64,000 nucleotides of DNA, taken from positions 372,001 to 436,000 of the forward strand of contig NZ_CP108427.1 in assembly GCF_035982055.1 (NCBI RefSeq), read 5' to 3'. The position numbers and the translations under genes are program-made. Shown here in pieces: positions 53,585-62,093 of this stretch (position 1 is the stretch's first letter; each line of letters opens with the position of its first letter). This DNA is from Streptomyces sp. NBC_01288. Its GTDB lineage: Bacteria > Actinomycetota > Actinomycetes > Streptomycetales > Streptomycetaceae. A model generated the notes under the pieces. It made no database searches. It had not been told where the DNA came from and was given only the letters and a program-made list of their open reading frames with translations.

Positions 53585-54874
53585 TCACGCGTTCCAGATC
53601 TTCTCGGCGTCGCGCTGCCAGTCGGTGAGGATGCTCCCGATCGACTTGGGCTTGGCCAGGAACTTGATCAACGCGTTGTCGGCGGTGGGCTGGAGGGCGT
53701 CGCTGGAGTCCCGGTTGAAGAACTGGGTGATCTCCACGGCCGAATCGACGTGCTTGCGGCCCTTCTTGACCAGTGCTGTACCGGCGTCCTTGGCGTCGGG
53801 GTTGCAGGGCAGGACGGTGCCGGAGGAACCCTTGATGTAGATCTCCTGGGCCTCGGTGGTGGCGAGGTACTTCATCAGGTCGATCACCTGGTCGTGGCGG
53901 CCGGTGCGGGCGCTGGCGAAGTAGCCGTCCACAGGCGCCTCTTCGGCGAGCGGGACCTTGGAGTCGATGACGGGGAAGCGGAAGAAGTCGATGTCGTCCA
54001 GCGCGCTCTTGGGCGCCGCGTCGGCGAAGAAGGTACCGATGAGCATCATGCCGCTGCGGCCGTTGAGCATGGAGGTCGACGCGTCCTGGAAGGCGACGGC
54101 GGCGCCGTTCGGGTCGAAGTACGGCAGCACCTCCTGCCAGCGGTCGAAGACCTTGCGCACCTCGGGGTCGTCGAACCGGTGCTTCCCCGCGAGGAGTTGG
54201 CGGTGGTACTCGGCGCCGTTGATCCGGATGTCGAGGTAGTCGAACCACGCCGAGGCCACCCAGGCCGTGCCGCCGCCGGCCCCCAGCCCGATCGGGGTGA
54301 CGCCCTTGCTCTTGAGCTTGTCGCACAGGTCGAGGAACTCGTCCCAGCTCTTCGGCTCGCTCACGCCCCACTTGGCGAAGTTGGACTTCCGGTAGAACAT
54401 GCCCCACCAGTAATAGGTGTTGGGCACGAAGACCTTCTTGCCCGAGCTCGCGGTGCACAGCGAGTTGAGCGCCTTGGAGTAGCGCTTGAGGTCCGGCGAG
54501 GTGCTCCACGCCTCGTCGAGGTCGAGCAGCAGGTTCTTCTTGGCGTAGGCGTCCGCGACCGAGCCGGGGTACCAGGTGTAGACGTCCGGCGGGTTGGCCG
54601 AGGTGAGGTACGTCGGCAGCTGGGTACGGAAGGTCTCCGCCGCGACCGTGTTGAGGCTCGCGCGGTCGGAGCCCTTCTTGGCGTAGGCGGCGACGAGGTC
54701 CTGCATCGCGGCCTTGGCCTGCGGGGCGGAGAGGTTGGACTGGAGGCTCACCGCGCCCTTCGACGAGCTCTTGCCGGAGGAGGTGGAGGTGACACAGCCG
54801 CTGAGCAGCGCCGCCGTCCCCGCGGCACCGAGTCCGGCGAGGAAACGGCGTCGGTCTGGCTGATGGTTCGTCAT
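53585..54874 (-). CDS. Tat-dependent sugar-binding lipoprotein (CUT1 solute-binding protein)
   Basis: A 429-aa binding protein whose leader combines a twin-arginine motif (PDRRRFLAGLGAAG) with a lipobox (ALLSGC, C27), so it is exported folded and then lipidated. The mature part (VSLQSNLSAPQAKAAMQDLVAAY, DVYTWYPGSVADAYAKKNLLLDL) is an extracellular solute-binding protein family 1 member. ATG 54874 has GGGAG 7 nt upstream; the frame to 54961 would run into the promoter. An alpha-galactoside is the likely ligand from context. Confidence 0.9.
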   Translation of the reverse strand: MTNHQPDRRRFLAGLGAAGTAALLSGCVTSTSSGKSSSKGAVSLQSNLSAPQAKAAMQDLVAAYAKKGSDRASLNTVAAETFRTQLPTYLTSANPPDVYTWYPGSVADAYAKKNLLLDLDEAWSTSPDLKRYSKALNSLCTASSGKKVFVPNTYYWWGMFYRKSNFAKWGVSEPKSWDEFLDLCDKLKSKGVTPIGLGAGGGTAWVASAWFDYLDIRINGAEYHRQLLAGKHRFDDPEVRKVFDRWQEVLPYFDPNGAAVAFQDASTSMLNGRSGMMLIGTFFADAAPKSALDDIDFFRFPVIDSKVPLAEEAPVDGYFASARTGRHDQVIDLMKYLATTEAQEIYIKGSSGTVLPCNPDAKDAGTALVKKGRKHVDSAVEITQFFNRDSSDALQPTADNALIKFLAKPKSIGSILTDWQRDAEKIWNA

Positions 54875-54900
54875 GAATGGCTCCCTGTGGATCCCGCGCG

Positions 54901-54931
54901 GATCCGGATGCACGCAGATCCGGATGCACGC
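54901..54931. repeat. Direct repeat in the leader of the alpha-galactoside operon
   Basis: GATCCGGATGCACGC occurs at 54901-54915 and 54917-54931, a 16-bp period. It lies between the -10 box and the ribosome site of the binding-protein gene, so it would be in or at the start of the 5' leader. GATCCGGATG is itself partly symmetric. Function unknown. Confidence 0.6.
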
Positions 54932-54937
54932 GGTTCC

Positions 54938-54966
54938 AGATTCACGTGGTGTCCCCACCACGTCAA
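54938..54966 (-). promoter_or_regulatory. Promoter of the alpha-galactoside/galactonate operon
   Basis: On the minus strand: -35 TTGACG (54966-54961), 17-bp spacer, -10 GAATCT (54943-54938). Transcription should start near 54931, about 57 nt upstream of the binding-protein ATG. The AT-rich element 54961-54990 abuts and overlaps the -35. Confidence 0.6.
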
Positions 54967-54990
54967 GAATAATTACTAATTTAGTTGAAC
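54961..54990. promoter_or_regulatory. AT-rich shared operator, copy 1 (transport operon)
   Basis: This 30-bp element is 23/30 identical without gaps to 57241-57270. Conserved core on the + strand: TAATT, then A or C, then CTAATTTA, preceded by GTCAA (complement of the -35). Copy 1 overlaps the stop codon of the GH27 gene and the -35 of the transport operon. The AT content contrasts sharply with its surroundings. It is a likely repressor site for one regulon, with the FadR/GntR protein at 48082 as main candidate. Confidence 0.7.
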
Positions 54991-57137
54991 TGGGTCAGGT
55001 GAACGTAGCCGTCGACTCCGCGGAACACCGCGTCGACCGTCCCGCCCGGCCCGGCCACCGCCCCGAGCGCACCGTCGAACGCGCCGCTGGGGAAAGCCTG
55101 TTGCTTGGTCCAGCCCTGCCACGCACCGTTCTCGTACCGCTGCTGCCAGAGCGTGTAGTCGGCGGCCCGCGCGTACAGCACCACGGCATCCCCTACGGCG
55201 ACCAGCGTCGGACTCCCGCTGACGGTCCCGCCGACCGACGCCCACGGCGACCACTCCCCCGACACGTCCCGGGACCGCGTCCACACGTCGTCGGCCGCGC
55301 TGCGCACGGCGACCTGCACCTTCCCCTGCGCGTCCACGGCTGCGGACGGCCGGCCGTACACCGCCCGGCCACCGGGTGCGCCGAGCGAGGTCCAGCCGGT
55401 CGAGGGCCCACGCTGCACGACCTGCCCGTCCGTGCCCGTGGCGAACAGCGTCCAGTGCGCGGGATCGGTGAACGCCACCGACGGCGCGTCGGCCACTTGG
55501 CCGCCCAGGCTCTGCCACGCACCCCAACGACCACTGGCGTAGACCCGCCGGTACACCCGGGAGTCGGCCCCGCGCACGAAGACGTCGATCCGACCGCCGG
55601 CCGAGGCGTAAGCGGCGGGCTGGCCGAGAATCCCGCCCTTCGCGGGACCGCCGAGATCCTTCGTCCTGCCGTCGGTCTGCTGGACGAGCGAGCCGTGCGC
55701 TCCGCGCAGGAAGGTGGTGAGCCTGTCGCCGTCACGTACGACAGTCGGACTCGCGGTGGTCTTCTGGCCCAGGTTCGTACCGGGCAGGGCGTCCGCTCCG
55801 GTCAGCTTCAGGAGTGCGGTGCCGTGCGCGGGGACCTCGACGGTGTACGACCCCGTGTGCGAGCCCCGGTCGGCGCGAGCCCGCAGGTCGCGCACCCGGA
55901 CCGACCCGCCGAGCCCGGTATCCGCGAACTGCACGGTGCGCAGGGCGGGTTGGTCGGACCGGTTGAGCAGGACGACCGCGCGTCGGCCGTCACCGGTGAG
56001 GACCTTGCTGTAGACGTCGCCGACGGAGTCACTGGCCACGCGTACGCCCTGGACGGCCAGCGGGTCCTGGTCGACGGCGATGATCTCCGGGTTGCGCAGA
56101 GTGTCGAGCATCGAGTCCGACAGGGTGCGCGGGTCGGAACCCAGGACGAGCGGTGAGCCCATCTCGGCCCACATCACGTACTGCGTGGTGGACTCCTCCT
56201 GGGTCAACTCCAGTGTGCCGTCGGTCATTTGGCGCATCGGGATGAGGTAGTCCGGGTCGTTGTAGTGCCCGGGTCCCTGCGCCTCGGGGTGCCAGGCGTT
56301 GGCGTCCATGTTGCGCAGGATGTTGGGCCATTGACCGGGGCTCGGGGTGCCCCAGGCGATGTCCGTGCCGGTGCGCCAGGAGTCGGCGATCGTCGGGGCG
56401 TAGACGTACGTGTTGTGCGCGTCCTGCTCGGGGGTGTGCGGCAGGCCCCAGTCGTCGGTGAGCGGGTTGCACAGGTTCAGGAGCATCTTGCGGCCGGACT
56501 TGGCCACCGCGTCGCTGAACTCCTTGAACGCCGGGCCCGGATCGAGCTTGGCGCCGATGCCGCACAGGAAGTCGACCTTGACCGCGTCGACCTTCCAGCC
56601 GGCGAACTGCCGTGCGTCCGCGTCGTAGTGGCCCCTGCTGCCGAGCCCGCAGCTCTTGCCGCCGTCGTAGGCGCCGGCGTCGGTGTAGATGCCCGCCTTC
56701 AGGCCGCGCTTGTGCAGATAGGAGACGAGGGCGGGGATACCGGAGGGGAAGCGGGTCGGGTTGGCGACCAACCGCCCTTGCGCGTCACGCGGGTTGTCGG
56801 CCTGCCAGCCGCCGTCGAGCCACACGATGTCGTAACCGGCGTCCCGCAGACCGCTGTTGACCAGCTTGTCCGCGACGGAGCGTACCTGCTGCTCCGTGGG
56901 CGCGCCCAGACCGTAGTAGGTGTTCCAGCCCATGTAGGGCGTCGGCGCGAGGCCGCTGTCGTAGTAGTCGGGTGCGCCCTGGTCGACGCCGGTCTGCGCC
57001 GTGGCCGCGGATGCCTTGGTCTGCGCCGTGGCCACCGGGGCGGCGGTCGCCGCCAGTACGGTCGCGATGGCGACGACGGTGGCACGGCGCGTCCGTCTCG
57101 AAGCCGCGGGTGTGCGGACCTGCGGATGTGAAGTCAC
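54981..57137 (-). CDS. Secreted GH27 alpha-galactosidase with C-terminal lectin-like propeller
   Basis: A 718-aa exported enzyme. Signal peptide to about residue 45 (VVAIATVLAATAAPVATA). GH27 TIM barrel begins at ~62 (LAPTPYMGWNTYYGLG); nucleophile D189 in VDAVKVDFLCG and acid/base D259 in SWRTGTDIAWG. A beta-sandwich follows to ~440. The last ~270 residues form four to six Trp-rich blades (GRWGAWQSLGGQ, GWTSLGAPGG, GEWSPWASVGG, GAWQGWTKQQ) like PLL-type sugar-binding propellers. It would release galactose from polymers such as galactomannan outside the cell. GTG 57137 has GGGAGAGG upstream. Confidence 0.92.
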   Translation of the reverse strand: MTSHPQVRTPAASRRTRRATVVAIATVLAATAAPVATAQTKASAATAQTGVDQGAPDYYDSGLAPTPYMGWNTYYGLGAPTEQQVRSVADKLVNSGLRDAGYDIVWLDGGWQADNPRDAQGRLVANPTRFPSGIPALVSYLHKRGLKAGIYTDAGAYDGGKSCGLGSRGHYDADARQFAGWKVDAVKVDFLCGIGAKLDPGPAFKEFSDAVAKSGRKMLLNLCNPLTDDWGLPHTPEQDAHNTYVYAPTIADSWRTGTDIAWGTPSPGQWPNILRNMDANAWHPEAQGPGHYNDPDYLIPMRQMTDGTLELTQEESTTQYVMWAEMGSPLVLGSDPRTLSDSMLDTLRNPEIIAVDQDPLAVQGVRVASDSVGDVYSKVLTGDGRRAVVLLNRSDQPALRTVQFADTGLGGSVRVRDLRARADRGSHTGSYTVEVPAHGTALLKLTGADALPGTNLGQKTTASPTVVRDGDRLTTFLRGAHGSLVQQTDGRTKDLGGPAKGGILGQPAAYASAGGRIDVFVRGADSRVYRRVYASGRWGAWQSLGGQVADAPSVAFTDPAHWTLFATGTDGQVVQRGPSTGWTSLGAPGGRAVYGRPSAAVDAQGKVQVAVRSAADDVWTRSRDVSGEWSPWASVGGTVSGSPTLVAVGDAVVLYARAADYTLWQQRYENGAWQGWTKQQAFPSGAFDGALGAVAGPGGTVDAVFRGVDGYVHLTQFN

Positions 57138-57217
57138 TTGCCTCTCCCGAGGGTTGGGAAGCAGGAGGACGTGACGCGGGCCGCACTGCGACAGGGGCTT
57201 CCGGCGTCACGGCGACG

Positions 57218-57246
57218 ACTGTGGCGCGCGACCGAAATCCTGTCAA
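57218..57246 (-). promoter_or_regulatory. Promoter of the GH27 gene
   Basis: On the minus strand: -35 TTGACA (57246-57241), 17-bp spacer, -10 CACAGT (57223-57218). Its -35 is joined to the AT-rich element exactly as in the transport-operon promoter. Confidence 0.6.
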
Positions 57247-57270
57247 TATTAATTCCTAATTTATTAGAAG
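57241..57270. promoter_or_regulatory. AT-rich shared operator, copy 2 (GH27/GH2 divergent region)
   Basis: The second copy of the 54961-54990 element, including TAATTCCTAATTTATTAG (57250-57267) with CTAAT/ATTAG as an inner 5-bp inverted repeat. It lies between the GH27 promoter and the divergent GH2 promoter, so one bound regulator could control both directions. Confidence 0.7.
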
Positions 57271-57283
57271 GCTGCATCAGGGG

Positions 57284-57312
57284 TTGACACAGCTTCTCGC
57301 GCGTCACAGCCT
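57284..57312 (+). promoter_or_regulatory. Promoter of the divergent GH2 gene
   Basis: -35 TTGACA at 57284-57289, 17-bp spacer, -10 CAGCCT at 57307-57312, matching the common streptomycete pattern. The AT-rich operator ends 13 bp upstream of the -35. The ATG at 57360 is about 40 nt from the predicted start. Confidence 0.5.
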
Positions 57313-57359
57313 TTGGCAACGTTGTCAGTGCCGCCGACGTTTGATGGGACATCACGTTC

Positions 57360-60300
57360 ATGACAGATCAATCGAGTTCGCCGCGCCTGTCGCGCCGTTC
57401 CGTCGTCACCACGGGTTCCACCCTGCTGGCGGGCTTCGGCCTGGGTTCTCTGCTGCCCATGTCGACGGCCACCGCCGCCGGTGCCGGCACGGGGACCGCG
57501 CCCTCCTCCCCCGGCACACCCGGCGAACTCGCGCTCCACCGCCCCGTGTCCGTCTCCTCGACGGCCTACGCGCCGACGCCGGGTGAGTTCGTGGTGGACC
57601 GCCTCGGCTCGCAAGGCGTGCGCGGCAGCGGTTGGCGGGCTGCGGCGGGCGATCCGCAGTGGATCGCGATCGACCTACAGGCCGCATGCGCCGTCACCTC
57701 GATCCGCCTCACCTTCGAGGCCGACGCGAGCGACCCGGTGTTCACCCCGCCCACCACCGGCAACCCGGCCGACGGCACGACGGGCAAGGAGATCCAGTCC
57801 AGTTACTCGGTCGAGTACGTCGTCGAGACGTCCACCGATCACACGACCTGGACCAGCGCGTACCGCACCACGGCGGGCACGGGCGGAGTGGTGAACATCC
57901 AGCCCACGCGCCCGGTCACCGCCCGCTGGGTCCGGCTGACCTCCCTCAGACGCTCCAACCCCAACCCCCTCGGCCTGAACGGCTTCGAGGTCTACGGCAC
58001 CGTCGCGGGCCACCGGCCGTCGGCCACGGGCTGGACCGACTGGGGCACCCACTCCGGACCGGCGCCCAAGCTGACGGTGGCCGAGGACGGCACGGTCCCG
58101 GTGGAGTCCGGCTGGCGACTGACGCTGGACGACTGGGCCGAGGGCGACGGCGCGCAGTTGTCGAAGGCGTCCGTGGACACCGGTGGTTGGCTGCCGGCCA
58201 CCGTCCCCGGCACGGTAGTCGGCTCGCTCGTGGACCAGGGCAAGCTGCCCGACCCCGTGGTCGGACTGAACAACCTCCACATCCCGGAGGCCCTGTCACG
58301 TCATTCGTGGTGGTACAGGCGGGAGTTCGAGCTGCCGCGCGGTCTGCGCACCGGTGCCGGGCGGCGGACCTGGCTGGAGTTCGACGGCATCAACCACACG
58401 GCCGACATCTGGCTCAACGGTCACCAAGTGGGAAGTCTGGCCTACCCGTTCGCCCGCTCGTCCCACGACGTGACCGAGCTGCTCGCAGCGGGTGGAGCCA
58501 ACGCGCTCGCTGTGAAGATCACGCCGATGCCGGTACCCGGCAGCCCCGGTGACAAGGGCCCGGCCGGTGAGTCCTGGGTGGACGCGGGCGCCAACCAGAT
58601 GAACCTCAACTCCCCCACCTACCTGGCCTCTTCGGGCTGGGACTGGATGCCGGCGGTACGCGACCGGGCCGCCGGCATCTGGAACCACGTCCGGCTGAGA
58701 ACGACCGGCCATGTCGTGATCGGCGACCCGCGTGTCGACACCGTACTGCCGGACCTTCCCCAGGTGTCGACCGCCGAACTGACGATCGTCGTCCCGGTCC
58801 GCAACGCCGACACCACCGACCACAGGACGACGGTCTCGGCGGCCTTCGACAACGTGCGGGTCAGCAAGGTCGTCACCGTACCGGCCGGCGCGAGCGTCGA
58901 CGTCACGTTCACGCCCGCCGTCTTCGGCCAACTACGCCTCCGCAACCCGGAGTTGTGGTGGCCCAACGGCCTGGGCGACCCGGCCCTCCACAAGCTCACC
59001 CTCACCGCGACGCTCGACGGCTCCGAGAGCGACCGCCGCACCACCCGGTTCGGCATCCGTCAGTTCGGCTACGAGTACGAGGTGCCGCTGCCGTTCGCCA
59101 ACTCCGGTGACGCGTACACCCAGTCGGTGACGTTCGACCGGCAACAGGCCCGGTACGTGCGCGTCAAGTGCCTTACCCGGGCCTCCGGTTGGGGCTACTC
59201 CCTGTGGACCCTGGCCGTACGCGACAGCGCGCGGCCCGCCACCGACCTGGCCCTGCACGCGCAGGCCGACGCGTCGAGCACGGACGGGAACGACCACGCC
59301 GCCGGCAACGTGACCGACGGTGATCCCGGCACGCGCTGGTCCTCGGCCTACACGGACGACCAGTGGATCCGGGTCGACCTGGGGTCCGTGCAGTCCTTCG
59401 ACGGGGTCGACCTGACCTGGGAACAGGCGTACGCGAAGACCTACTTGGTGCAGGTCTCCACCGACAACGCCACCTGGACCGATGCCGTGTCGGTGGACAA
59501 CAGCGCGGTTCCGCTGCCCTTCAACAACGGCAACGCGAGCCTCCAGGTGGAGGACTTCGCTGCCCGGACCGCCCGTTACGTCCGTATCAACTGCGGCCTG
59601 CGCAATACCAGTTGGGGCAACTCCCTGTGGTCCCTCGGCGTCGTGGACAGCACCGCGCCAGGCACCGACCTGGCCCTGCACCAGAAGACCACCGCGTCCA
59701 CCGAGGACCCCGACAACCCGGCCGCGCACGCCACCGACGGTGACACGAGCACCCGTTGGTCCTCGGAGTACGAGGACCACCAGTGGATCCAGGTCGACCT
59801 CGGAGCGTCAAAACGTTTCGACCGGGTCGCCATCCTCTGGGAGTCCGCGTACCCGAAGACCTACGTGATCCAGGTGTCGGACGACGCGGACACGTGGACC
59901 GACGTGAAGTCGGTGTCCAACACCCCCGACCCGTTGAAGATCAGCGTGAACGGCGTGCGGGTGCTGGCCCGGGGCGGCAACTGGGGCTGGGACGAGCTGT
60001 TGCGCCGGATGCCGCCGGAGCGGATGGACGCGGCCGTACGCATGCACCGCGACATGAACTTCACCATGATCCGCAACTGGGTGGGCACGTCCGACCGGGA
60101 GGAGTTCTTCGCCGCCTGCGACGAGCACGGGATCCTGGTGTGGAACGACTTCCCCAACGCGTGGGGCATGGACCCGCCGGACCACGACGCCTTCAACTCG
60201 ATCGCCCGGGACACCGTCCTGCGCTACCGCATCCACCCCAGCGTGGTCATCTGGTGCGGAGCCAACGAGGGCAACCCGCCCGCCGCCATCGACCAGGGCA

Positions 60301-61445
60301 TGCGCGAGGCCGTGGAAGGACAGGCCCCCGGCATCCTCTACCAGAACAACTCGGCCGGCGGCATCATCACCGGTGGCGGACCGTACGGCTGGGTGGAACC
60401 GGAGAAGTACTTCGACCCGACCACCTACGGCAGCAAGGACTTCGGCTTCCACACCGAGATCGGCATGCCCGTCGTCTCCACCGCCGCCAGTATGCGCAAC
60501 ATGACGGGCGACGAGCCCGAGTGGCCGATTCGCGGCGCCTGGTACTACCACGACTGGAGCGAGCGCGGGAACCAGGCACCGCAGACGTACAAGGCGGCCG
60601 TAGAGGCGCGCCTCGGCACGACCACCGGCCTGGACGACTTCGCGCGCAAGGCCCAGTTCGTCAACTACGAGAACACGCGCGCCATGTTCGAGGCATGGAA
60701 CGCCAACCTCTGGGACAACGCCAGCGGCTTGATGCTGTGGATGTCCCATCCCGCGTGGCACAGCACGGTCTGGCAGACCTACGACTATGACTTCGACGTC
60801 AACGGCACGTACTACGGCGCCCGTTCGGCCTGCGAACCCCTGCATGTCCAGGCCGATCCCGAGGGCCGGGTCATCGCGGTCAACCACACGCGCGGCGGCC
60901 TGAAGAACGCCGTGGTCTCAGCGCAGTTGCTCGATCTGACGGGCCGTCGGCTCACCGGGAACAAGACCACCCGGCTGGACGTCGCACCGGCCGCGACCGC
61001 GAAGGCGTTCACCGCGGCCTGGACCGACGACCTGCCGGACCTGCATCTCCTCCGCCTGACCCTGACCGGCGGCGACGGCCGGGTCCTGTCGCGCAACACG
61101 TACTGGCGCTATCGCACACCGGCCGCCATGCGGGCACTGGGCAAGGCGCCGCAGACGAAGGTCTCCGCGTCGCTCGGGCGCGTGTCCCGTTCCGGAGCCC
61201 GTACCGAACTCACCGCCACCGTCCGCAATCACGGGTCGGCCGTCGCCGCGATGGTCCGCCTCTCACTGAAGGACGGCGCGACCGGTCATCGCGTCCTGCC
61301 GACGCTGTACAGCCACAACTACCTATGGCTGCTGCCCGACGAGTCCCAGACCGTCACCCTGTCCTGGCCGACCCGGGCCCTGGCCTCAGGTCGTCCGCTC
61401 CTGGAGGTGGAGGCGTACAACAGCCGCCCGTCGACGGCGAGTTAG
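57360..61445 (+). CDS. Secreted GH2 glycosidase with N-terminal and internally inserted discoidin modules
   Basis: A 1361-aa enzyme of the beta-mannosidase/exo-glucosaminidase branch of GH2. Tat leader (RLSRRSVVTTGSTLLAGFG), discoidin domain (~55-215), sugar-binding jelly roll (~235-430), Ig-like domain (to FGIRQFGYEYE ~575), an insert of ~580-855 made of discoidin pieces, then the TIM barrel (ISVNGVRVLARGGNWGWDE). Acid/base is ~E970 (WCGANEGNP) and nucleophile ~E1033 (FHTEIGMP). The insert consists of a discoidin tail, a full discoidin unit and a discoidin head, with a 141-residue period between the last two starts. Divergent from GH27 and probably co-regulated. Substrate uncertain. Confidence 0.88.
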   Translation: MTDQSSSPRLSRRSVVTTGSTLLAGFGLGSLLPMSTATAAGAGTGTAPSSPGTPGELALHRPVSVSSTAYAPTPGEFVVDRLGSQGVRGSGWRAAAGDPQWIAIDLQAACAVTSIRLTFEADASDPVFTPPTTGNPADGTTGKEIQSSYSVEYVVETSTDHTTWTSAYRTTAGTGGVVNIQPTRPVTARWVRLTSLRRSNPNPLGLNGFEVYGTVAGHRPSATGWTDWGTHSGPAPKLTVAEDGTVPVESGWRLTLDDWAEGDGAQLSKASVDTGGWLPATVPGTVVGSLVDQGKLPDPVVGLNNLHIPEALSRHSWWYRREFELPRGLRTGAGRRTWLEFDGINHTADIWLNGHQVGSLAYPFARSSHDVTELLAAGGANALAVKITPMPVPGSPGDKGPAGESWVDAGANQMNLNSPTYLASSGWDWMPAVRDRAAGIWNHVRLRTTGHVVIGDPRVDTVLPDLPQVSTAELTIVVPVRNADTTDHRTTVSAAFDNVRVSKVVTVPAGASVDVTFTPAVFGQLRLRNPELWWPNGLGDPALHKLTLTATLDGSESDRRTTRFGIRQFGYEYEVPLPFANSGDAYTQSVTFDRQQARYVRVKCLTRASGWGYSLWTLAVRDSARPATDLALHAQADASSTDGNDHAAGNVTDGDPGTRWSSAYTDDQWIRVDLGSVQSFDGVDLTWEQAYAKTYLVQVSTDNATWTDAVSVDNSAVPLPFNNGNASLQVEDFAARTARYVRINCGLRNTSWGNSLWSLGVVDSTAPGTDLALHQKTTASTEDPDNPAAHATDGDTSTRWSSEYEDHQWIQVDLGASKRFDRVAILWESAYPKTYVIQVSDDADTWTDVKSVSNTPDPLKISVNGVRVLARGGNWGWDELLRRMPPERMDAAVRMHRDMNFTMIRNWVGTSDREEFFAACDEHGILVWNDFPNAWGMDPPDHDAFNSIARDTVLRYRIHPSVVIWCGANEGNPPAAIDQGMREAVEGQAPGILYQNNSAGGIITGGGPYGWVEPEKYFDPTTYGSKDFGFHTEIGMPVVSTAASMRNMTGDEPEWPIRGAWYYHDWSERGNQAPQTYKAAVEARLGTTTGLDDFARKAQFVNYENTRAMFEAWNANLWDNASGLMLWMSHPAWHSTVWQTYDYDFDVNGTYYGARSACEPLHVQADPEGRVIAVNHTRGGLKNAVVSAQLLDLTGRRLTGNKTTRLDVAPAATAKAFTAAWTDDLPDLHLLRLTLTGGDGRVLSRNTYWRYRTPAAMRALGKAPQTKVSASLGRVSRSGARTELTATVRNHGSAVAAMVRLSLKDGATGHRVLPTLYSHNYLWLLPDESQTVTLSWPTRALASGRPLLEVEAYNSRPSTAS

Positions 61446-61472
61446 TCGCCGGGCTTCCCAGACATCGGTCTT

Positions 61473-61919
61473 TCAGGAGGCCTCCACCGCCGTCTTGATC
61501 CGTTGCCCGAACCCGGGCGCGTCCTTGCGTGCCGCACCCAGCGCGAAGCCCACGAGCAGTTTTCCGATGCCGTGGCCTTCGAGGACATTGAAGATCCTCA
61601 CCCTGGTCGTGCCCGGACCGGTGGCTTCGAGGTCGTAGCCACCTTCGTCCGCCGTCACGGTGTTCTTGGAGGTCTCCGTCCAGCGGATGCGACGGGGCGC
61701 CTCGAACTCGGTGATCCGGAACGTGCGGCCCGTCTTCATACCGGCGTCCTTGACGGTGCTGGTGAAGACGGTGCCCACGGCCGTCGGGCCCTCGGGAGAC
61801 TTGGTGATCTTCTGGACCCTCGGGCTGAACTTGGGGTCGTTCGTGCCCTCGGCGAGGAAGGCGAATACTTCCTCGACGGGGCGGTTGACCTCGGCTGTCG
61901 CCTCGAACTGTCCGGCCAC
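61473..61919 (-). CDS. SRPBCC-family (polyketide cyclase/START-like) protein
   Basis: A 148-aa single-domain protein (QFEATAEVNRPVEEVFAFLAEGTNDPKF ... VGTVFTSTVKD ... RIRWTETSKN) of the SRPBCC superfamily, which binds hydrophobic ligands. The GTG at 61919 has AGGAGG 5 nt upstream. It is convergent with the GH2 gene (27 bp) and divergent from the ABC exporter genes. These proteins are common in streptomycetes and mostly uncharacterised. Confidence 0.82.
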   Translation of the reverse strand: MAGQFEATAEVNRPVEEVFAFLAEGTNDPKFSPRVQKITKSPEGPTAVGTVFTSTVKDAGMKTGRTFRITEFEAPRRIRWTETSKNTVTADEGGYDLEATGPGTTRVRIFNVLEGHGIGKLLVGFALGAARKDAPGFGQRIKTAVEAS

Positions 61920-62076
61920 GATTCCTCCTGTGCTGCGGTGGGAGTTTTTGGCTGGGTGCGCGCTGATGTGCCGAGCACCATCAGCTTATCGGCGCGGCTC
62001 CGCCCGTGCTCCCTGTCAGCGCTCCCGCCGGTTCCAGGGCACTGAAACCGCCGTGAAACCGAGCTGAATGCGCCCT

Positions 62077-62093
62077 GCCGCAAGCTCTGCGGC
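62077..62093 (+). promoter_or_regulatory. Hairpin directly before the ABC exporter start codon
   Basis: GCCGCA (62077-62082) and TGCGGC (62088-62093) form a 6-bp stem with a 5-nt loop ending one base before the ATG at 62094. No purine-rich ribosome site is visible, so the stem could limit translation initiation. Confidence 0.4.
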
